From contig JAIEMH010000259.1 of NCBI GenBank assembly GCA_019752245.1, positions 1-10,849 of the forward strand: a stretch of DNA of 10,849 bases, written 5' to 3'. This document shows positions 6,141 through 10,849 of the stretch, in pieces. The stretch is from Flavobacteriaceae bacterium. GTDB lineage: Bacteria > Bacteroidota > Bacteroidia > Flavobacteriales > Flavobacteriaceae. The translations under genes and the position numbers were made by a program. Every line of letters begins with the position of its first letter. The stretch's first letter is position 1. Below the pieces are notes generated by a model. It was not told the origin of the DNA and made no database searches. It saw only the letters and a list, made by a program, of their open reading frames with translations.

Positions 6141-8690
6141 TTGAGAAACTGCATTACAAAAATATCATTATTTATTTTAATAGGACTTATTATTATTGGA
6201 TGTAATGCAACAAAACGTGTTCCCAATGGGAAGCGTCTTTTGGTAAAAAACGAAATCAGTATTGATGATAAAGAAACCAAAGATGAAAATGTATTTAGTC
6301 AATTATACCAAAAACCAAATAGTTCTATATTAGGCTATCGTTTGCGCTTAAACTTATACAATCTAGCTAAAAAAAATGCAGATACCTCGTATGCAAAATG
6401 GTTGAACAAAAAACCAAATAGACATAAAAGACTGGCAAAATTACTTTCAGAAAAACAAGTTCAACGTCTTGGAAAATCGTTTTTGGTTTCTGGATGGAGT
6501 AATTTTTTACAAAAAACAGGAGAAGCACCAGTTATTTTTGATACTATAAGTACTAAAAAATCATTAAAAAGATTAGAATCTTATTTTTATAATAAAGGTT
6601 ATTTTGATGTAAAAGCAAATTATTCTAACGACACTTTAACAACAAAAAAAACAAATTTAAAATACAAAATCGCATTAGACAAACCCTATATTATTGACAG
6701 TATAAACACTTCAATTGAAACACCTGCTTTAGATTCTTTATACCAAAACAGAAAAAATAATTCTTTGGTAAAAACCAAAAACCAATACAGTACAGAAGAT
6801 TTCAACAACGAGCGAAATAGAATTACAACTCATTTTAGAAACAATGGCGCTTATTTATTTCAGCAAAACTATATTACCTACACACTTGATACTATAAATA
6901 CTGAGAAAAAAGTAAATGTAAATTTAATCATCAAAGATTATTCTTATAGAGAAAATGATTCTTCTAAAACAGCACCATTTAAACTTTATAAAATAAGTAA
7001 AGTAGCCATTTATACCGATCATTCTTCTACTGCAAATGATATTAAAATCAAAGACAGTTTAGAATACAAAAACTTCGTTCTTTACAGTGAAAAAAAATTA
7101 AAATACCGACCAAAATCAGTAACCGACGCAGTATTTATAACAAAAGGAAGCCTATATTCTGACAATAATAGTGTACTTACAACAAGGTATTTAAGCAATC
7201 TTAGGGTTTTTAATTATCCAACAATACAATATAAAGTAGACCCAAAAGACGATAATTATCTAATTGCCAATATCTTTTTAACACCAAGAAAAAAATACAC
7301 CTTTGGAGCATCTGTAGATTTTACCCATTCAAACATTCAAGATTTTGGAATATCTGGAAACACTTCTCTAGGAATTAGAAATGTATTTAACGGTGCAGAA
7401 ACATTTGAAATTGGCTTTAGAGGAAATGTTGGTGCCTCAAGAGATTTAGCTAATCCTAACAATAATTTCTTCAATATTTCTGAAATTGGTGTTGATGCTA
7501 AATTGAATTTTCCTAGAATATTTTTTCCATTCAATACAGAAAAAATTATTGCAAAAAGCATGATTCCTTCAACTGTTTTCAGCGTAGGTTTTGCAAAACA
7601 AAGAAATATAGGACTAGACAAACAAAACTTTACAAGTTCATTTTCATACAATTGGTCACCAAAAAGAAACACCTCGTTTAGATTTGATATTTTAAACATT
7701 CAATTTGTAAAAAATGTAAATGTTAGTAACTATTTCAACATTTATCAATCATCTTACAATGCACTTAATCTTTTAGCAAAAATTTACTCTAACAATACAA
7801 ATTATTTTGACACTAATAATAATTTAATAATTGAATCGGGCACAAATGGCTTTGTTAATGATGTTTTGGCAGGTTCTTTAGCTGGCACTGTATCTGCCGG
7901 TGATTTAAAAACAATTAGAAGCATAGAAGAACGTAGAAAAAGATTAACCGAAAACAATTTAATTTTTGCCACAAGCCTAAGCTATTCTAAATCTACAAGT
8001 AGAGGACTTTATGACAATAATTTTTATTCTTATAAAACTAAAATAGAATCAGCTGGAAATTTACTATCTATATTAGCAAGAGCATCCAAACAATTAGATA
8101 AACAAGGTGGTGCAAATACTTTTTTTCAAGTAGAATATTCACAATACCTAAAAGGAGAATTTGAATACATCAAACACTGGACATTTTTTGGAAAAAAAGT
8201 AATAGCGGTACGATCATTTGCTGGCTTAGCAGTTCCTTATGGAAATTCAAAGAGTGTTCCTTTTTCGCGAAGTTATTTTTCTGGCGGATCAAATGACAAT
8301 CGCGCTTGGCAACCTTACAGCCTTGGACCAGGAAGCAGTGGAGGAATAAATGACTTTAACGAAGCTAATCTAAAATTAGCTTTTAGTGCTGAGTTACGCT
8401 ACAATCTTTTCGGAAAATTTAATGGCGCACTTTTTAGTGATGTAGGAAACATTTGGAATATTTTTGACGATGTAAAAGATGAAGACTATAAATTTAAAGG
8501 AATTAAATCTATAAAAGAGTTTGCAGTTGGCACTGGACTTGGGATAAGATACGATCAAGGATTGTTTGTAGTTAGATTTGACTTGGGCTTTAAAACTTAC
8601 AACCCAGCAAAATTAGAAAACGAAAGATGGTTTAAAGAATTGAATTTTTCTAAATCGGTATTAAATATTGGAATAAATTATCCTTTCTAA
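6141..8690 (+). CDS. tamL: BamA/TamA-family outer membrane lipoprotein (TamL type)
   Basis: An Omp85-superfamily protein of 849 residues, likely in outer-membrane or envelope biogenesis. The N-terminus is a lipoprotein signal peptide whose lipobox IIGC puts the lipidated cysteine at Cys21. A lipid anchor on a TamA-like protein is the hallmark of the Bacteroidota TamL branch. About residues 30-370 form the periplasmic part, with POTRA-like stretches (for example RLESYFYNKGYFDVKANY and YLSNLRVFNYPTIQY). From about 385 to the end is a 16-strand-type barrel. YFSGGSNDNRAW (712-723) corresponds to the conserved loop-6 R-G-F/W motif, and the protein ends NIGINYPF, a classic C-terminal beta-signal with terminal Phe. 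TTG 6141 is the only ordinary start between an in-frame TAA at 6126 and the signal peptide. It is followed by fba under a separate promoter. Confidence 0.93.
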   Translation: MRNCITKISLFILIGLIIIGCNATKRVPNGKRLLVKNEISIDDKETKDENVFSQLYQKPNSSILGYRLRLNLYNLAKKNADTSYAKWLNKKPNRHKRLAKLLSEKQVQRLGKSFLVSGWSNFLQKTGEAPVIFDTISTKKSLKRLESYFYNKGYFDVKANYSNDTLTTKKTNLKYKIALDKPYIIDSINTSIETPALDSLYQNRKNNSLVKTKNQYSTEDFNNERNRITTHFRNNGAYLFQQNYITYTLDTINTEKKVNVNLIIKDYSYRENDSSKTAPFKLYKISKVAIYTDHSSTANDIKIKDSLEYKNFVLYSEKKLKYRPKSVTDAVFITKGSLYSDNNSVLTTRYLSNLRVFNYPTIQYKVDPKDDNYLIANIFLTPRKKYTFGASVDFTHSNIQDFGISGNTSLGIRNVFNGAETFEIGFRGNVGASRDLANPNNNFFNISEIGVDAKLNFPRIFFPFNTEKIIAKSMIPSTVFSVGFAKQRNIGLDKQNFTSSFSYNWSPKRNTSFRFDILNIQFVKNVNVSNYFNIYQSSYNALNLLAKIYSNNTNYFDTNNNLIIESGTNGFVNDVLAGSLAGTVSAGDLKTIRSIEERRKRLTENNLIFATSLSYSKSTSRGLYDNNFYSYKTKIESAGNLLSILARASKQLDKQGGANTFFQVEYSQYLKGEFEYIKHWTFFGKKVIAVRSFAGLAVPYGNSKSVPFSRSYFSGGSNDNRAWQPYSLGPGSSGGINDFNEANLKLAFSAELRYNLFGKFNGALFSDVGNIWNIFDDVKDEDYKFKGIKSIKEFAVGTGLGIRYDQGLFVVRFDLGFKTYNPAKLENERWFKELNFSKSVLNIGINYPF

Positions 8691-8703
8691 TTTTAGAAAT
8701 TAT

Positions 8704-8711
8704 TACTTTTG
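8704..8711 (+). promoter_or_regulatory. -7 box of the fba promoter
   Basis: TACTTTTG is a perfect TAnnTTTG box 40 bases before the fba ATG and 13 bases after the tamL stop. No TTG lies at the right distance upstream; TTTC at 8684-8687 with a 16-base spacer is the nearest. Transcription would begin near 8717, inside or beside the leader hairpin. Confidence 0.6.
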
Positions 8712-8714
8712 TAA

Positions 8715-8728
8715 CCCGAAGTATCGGG
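8715..8728 (+). other. Short hairpin in the fba leader
   Basis: CCCGA (8715-8719) and TCGGG (8724-8728) pair perfectly around AGTA. Bases on either side (TAA before, ATTA after) can extend the stem with one bulged A. The segment is unusually GC-rich for this genome and lies between the -7 box and the ATG. A role in mRNA stability or start-site definition is possible but not shown. Confidence 0.45.
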
Positions 8729-8751
8729 ATTAACTAAAAAACAACAACAAA

Positions 8752-9819
8752 ATGTCACATAATATTAAACCTGGAGTTGCAACTGGAGATGATGTTCAAG
8801 CAATATTTGCTTACGCTAAAGAAAAAGGATTTGCACTTCCTGCTGTAAATGTAACTGGGTCAAATACAATTAATGGAGTTTTAGAAACTGCTGCCAAATT
8901 AAACGCGCCTGTTATCATCCAGTTTTCTAATGGTGGAGCACAATTTAATGCAGGAAAAGGACTTTCAAATGCTGGCGAAAAATCAGCTATCGCTGGAGCA
9001 ATTGCTGGAGCAAAACACATTCACACTTTGGCAGAAGCTTATGGAGCTACTGTTATTCTTCATACAGACCATTGTGCAAAGAAATTATTGCCTTGGATTG
9101 ACGGTTTGTTAGATGCTTCTGAAAAACATTTTGCAGAAACAGGAAAACCATTATTTTCTTCTCACATGATTGATTTATCAGAAGAACCAATTGAAGAAAA
9201 TATCGAAATTTGTAAAACCTACTTAACTCGAATGAGTAAAATGGGAATGACATTAGAAATTGAATTAGGAATTACTGGTGGCGAAGAAGATGGTGTTGAC
9301 AATTCTGATGTTGATAGTTCAAAATTATACACACAACCTTCTGAAGTTTCTTATGCTTATGAAGAACTTTTAAAGGTATCTCCAAGATTTACAATTGCAG
9401 CTTCTTTTGGAAATGTTCACGGTGTTTACAAACCCGGAAACGTAAAATTAACTCCGAAAATCTTGAAAAATTCTCAAGATTATGTTCAAAATAAATTCAA
9501 TACAGGTCCAAATCCTGTAGATTTTGTTTTTCATGGTGGTTCTGGATCTACTTTAGAAGAAATTAGAGAAGCAATTGGTTATGGAGTTGTAAAAATGAAT
9601 ATTGATACCGATTTACAATTTGCTTTCACTGAAGGAATTCGTGATTATATGGTTGATAATATTGATTATTTAAGATCTCAAATAGGAAACCCAACAGGAT
9701 CAGATGCTCCAAACAAAAAATATTACGACCCAAGAAAATGGGTTCGTGAAGGAGAAGTTACTTTCAACACAAGATTAGAACAAGCTTTTGCTGATTTAAA
9801 TAACGTAAACACTTTATAA
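8752..9819 (+). CDS. fbaA: Class II fructose-bisphosphate aldolase
   Basis: Zinc-dependent reversible cleavage of fructose-1,6-bisphosphate to dihydroxyacetone phosphate and glyceraldehyde-3-phosphate, in glycolysis and gluconeogenesis. The 355-residue protein follows the class IIA (E. coli FbaA-like) pattern throughout. Zinc ligands by alignment with E. coli (His110, Glu174, His226, His264) fall at His107 in HTDHCAK, Glu171 in EIELGITGGEEDG, His223 in GNVHGVYKPG and His261 in VFHGGSGST. Asp106 is the likely catalytic acid. VVKMNIDTD and NKKYYDPRKWV complete the signature. The ATG at 8752 is preceded by an A-rich leader without Shine-Dalgarno, normal for the phylum. The gene has its own promoter and is separated from accD by a repeat-bearing hairpin, so it is probably a single transcription unit or only partly reads into accD. 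Confidence 0.97.
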   Translation: MSHNIKPGVATGDDVQAIFAYAKEKGFALPAVNVTGSNTINGVLETAAKLNAPVIIQFSNGGAQFNAGKGLSNAGEKSAIAGAIAGAKHIHTLAEAYGATVILHTDHCAKKLLPWIDGLLDASEKHFAETGKPLFSSHMIDLSEEPIEENIEICKTYLTRMSKMGMTLEIELGITGGEEDGVDNSDVDSSKLYTQPSEVSYAYEELLKVSPRFTIAASFGNVHGVYKPGNVKLTPKILKNSQDYVQNKFNTGPNPVDFVFHGGSGSTLEEIREAIGYGVVKMNIDTDLQFAFTEGIRDYMVDNIDYLRSQIGNPTGSDAPNKKYYDPRKWVREGEVTFNTRLEQAFADLNNVNTL

Positions 9820-9829
9820 AACTGTATGC

Positions 9830-9883
9830 TGTAAATTGTATAATGTAAAAACAAAATTACATTTTACAATTTTACATTTTACA
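9830..9883. repeat. Imperfect inverted repeat plus direct repeats in the fba-accD spacer
   Basis: AATTGTATAATGTAA (9834-9848) pairs with TTACATTTTACAATT (9857-9871) with one mismatch around an 8-base loop. The stem extends by TGTA (9830-9833) with TACA (9873-9876) across one bulged T. In addition, TTACATTTTACA is repeated directly at 9857-9868 and 9872-9883. The whole 78-bp spacer is therefore repeat-derived. It may end or weaken fba transcription before accD, but there is no GC-rich core. A short repetitive intergenic element is the other reading. Confidence 0.6.
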
Positions 9884-9897
9884 CTATTCAATAAAAT

Positions 9898-10752
9898 ATG
9901 GCTTGGTTTAAAAGAACACAAAAAGGAATTACAACCGCAACCGAAGACAAAAAAGACGTTCCAAAAGGTCTTTGGTATAAATCTCCAACTGGAAAAATTA
10001 TTGATGCCGACGAACTAGAGCGCAATCTATGGGTAAGTCCAGAAGATGGTTTTCATGTTAGAATTGGTAGTAAAGAATATTTTGAAATATTGTTCGACAA
10101 TAATGAATTCAAAGAATTGGATGCCAAAATGACTTCTAAAGATCCATTACATTTTGTAGATACCAAAAAATATTCTGAACGATTGAAAGACGTTATGGAC
10201 AAAACCAAATTGAAAGATGCGGTAAGAACTGGCGTTGGAAAATCTAAAGGGAACGATTTGGTAGTTTGTTGTATGGACTTTGCTTTTATTGGAGGTTCAA
10301 TGGGTGCCGTTGTTGGTGAAAAAATTGCTCGTGGAATTGATTATTCTATAAAAAATAATGTTCCGTTTGTAATGATTTCTAAATCTGGTGGTGCTAGAAT
10401 GATGGAAGCTGCTTATTCATTAATGCAATTAGCAAAAACATCTGTAAAATTAGCACAATTGGCCGAAGCAAAAATTCCGTATATTTCTCTATGTACAGAT
10501 CCAACAACTGGAGGAACAACTGCTTCTTATGCCATGCTAGGCGATATTAACATTGCTGAACCTGGCGCATTAATTGCTTTTGCTGGACCAAGAGTTGTAA
10601 GAGATACTACTGGAAAAGATTTACCAGAAGGATTTCAAACTTCAGAATTTTTATTGGAACACGGATTTTTAGATTTTATTTCACAAAGAAAAGACCTAAA
10701 AGACAAAATAAATTTATATATCGATTTGATTTTGAATCAAAACATTAGATAA
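9898..10752 (+). CDS. accD: Acetyl-CoA carboxylase, carboxyltransferase subunit beta, lacking the zinc-ribbon cysteines
   Basis: Beta half of the carboxyltransferase that, with AccA, moves the carboxyl group from biotin to acetyl-CoA to give malonyl-CoA, the first committed step of fatty acid synthesis in the cytoplasm. The 284 residues align end to end with AccD. VPKGLWYKS leads into the ribbon region, followed by DAVRTGVGK, the crotonase-like core with FIGGSMGAVVGEKIARG, SKSGGARMMEAAYSLMQLAKTS, DPTTGGTTASYAMLGD, and the oxyanion-side FAGPRVV, ending with LLEHGFLDFI. E. coli AccD has a Cys4 zinc ribbon (KCDSCG and VCPKC). Here those sites read KSPTG (Ser29) and VSPED (Ser47, Asp50), so no cysteine remains in the N-terminal 100 residues. 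The rest, including the glycine-rich catalytic loops, is intact. The start ATG 9898 with MAWFKR is the normal N-terminus. Confidence 0.97.
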   Translation: MAWFKRTQKGITTATEDKKDVPKGLWYKSPTGKIIDADELERNLWVSPEDGFHVRIGSKEYFEILFDNNEFKELDAKMTSKDPLHFVDTKKYSERLKDVMDKTKLKDAVRTGVGKSKGNDLVVCCMDFAFIGGSMGAVVGEKIARGIDYSIKNNVPFVMISKSGGARMMEAAYSLMQLAKTSVKLAQLAEAKIPYISLCTDPTTGGTTASYAMLGDINIAEPGALIAFAGPRVVRDTTGKDLPEGFQTSEFLLEHGFLDFISQRKDLKDKINLYIDLILNQNIR

Positions 10753-10767
10753 GATTTATTGAATCAC

Positions 10768-10823
10768 TAAATACAAACAAAAAAACACAAAGCAATTGCT
10801 TTGTGTTTTTTTGTTTGTATTTA
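10768..10823. terminator. 56-bp perfect palindrome, bidirectional intrinsic terminator
   Basis: The arms 10768-10795 and 10796-10823 are exact reverse complements with no central spacer. The core CACAAAGCAATTGCTTTGTG is flanked by seven A's on the left and seven T's on the right, so either strand gives a stem followed by a U run. The outer TAAATACAAAC / GTTTGTATTTA arms extend it further. It starts 15 bp after the accD stop. Transcripts from both sides should end here. Confidence 0.88.
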
Positions 10824-10849
10824 TTTTAAATCTTCGTATTTCGCACCTC
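10821..10849 (-). CDS. C-terminal end of a convergent gene, cut by the window edge
   Basis: Read on the minus strand, the last bases give the open codons GAKYEDLK followed by TAA at 10821-10823. That stop is the last three bases of the terminator palindrome, as expected for a convergent gene sharing a terminator with accD. Only eight residues are visible, so the product cannot be named and the frame itself is a guess supported mainly by context. Confidence 0.35.

Noticed and set aside
7337..7699. Minus-strand open frame of 120 codons inside tamL
   Set aside because: The plus strand here encodes continuous barrel strands of TamL; the antisense product has no recognisable features.
8684..8699. 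TTTCTAA/TTAGAAA dyad after tamL as a terminator
   Set aside because: It has a two-base loop, an A/T-dominated stem and no following T run, so it is too weak to call.
9839..9844. TATAAT in the fba-accD spacer as a sigma70 -10 box
   Set aside because: Bacteroidota housekeeping sigma uses TAnnTTTG, and the hexamer is part of the repeat arm; it is a chance match in AT-rich DNA.

Overview
This is an AT-rich stretch of a Bacteroidota genome, most probably Flavobacteriaceae and close to Flavobacterium. Three things point there: a PorT/SprT-type protein of the type IX secretion and gliding machinery, a lipid-anchored TamA/BamA homologue (TamL type), and several promoters with the Bacteroidota -7 box TAnnTTTG and no Shine-Dalgarno sequence. 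Almost everything is core housekeeping. I see no insertion sequence, phage, CRISPR array, tRNA or rRNA, and no gene set that looks like a new system.

Layout. Positions 1-577 hold the C-terminal part of a bifunctional-nuclease (DUF151 plus UVR) gene; the first ~125 bases do not look like the missing N-terminus. It is followed by thyA (613-1437) and a lipoprotein with a transglutaminase-like Cys/His/Asp pattern (1493-2392). A hairpin terminator separates this from a convergent 98-residue CBM48-like gene (2459-2755, minus). An AT-rich divergent spacer with an 18-bp perfect palindrome precedes a 2TM-domain gene that overlaps folA by one base (2994-3808). A textbook Bacteroidota promoter then drives menG/ubiE (3909-4640), followed by porT/sprT (4677-5381). 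A SpoU/TrmH RNA methyltransferase on the minus strand (5368-6105) overlaps the end of porT by 14 bp and diverges from tamL (6141-8690). The window closes with class II fructose-bisphosphate aldolase (8752-9819), accD (9898-10752), a 56-bp perfect palindromic terminator, and probably the last codons of a convergent gene running off the right edge.

How the genes relate. ThyA consumes methylene-tetrahydrofolate and releases dihydrofolate, which FolA reduces, so the left half holds the two enzymes of the thymidylate cycle, although separate promoters and a terminator lie between them. The middle carries menaquinone synthesis (the respiratory quinone of this phylum) next to two outer-membrane proteins, one for type IX secretion and one for outer-membrane assembly. 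The right end carries central carbon metabolism and fatty acid initiation.

Points most worth a second look: AccD has none of the four zinc-ribbon cysteines; the nuclease gene has a non-homologous 5' end; the 18-bp palindrome with a central CG beside a glycogen-binding-like gene resembles a LacI-family operator; and the fba-accD spacer contains a repeat-rich hairpin.
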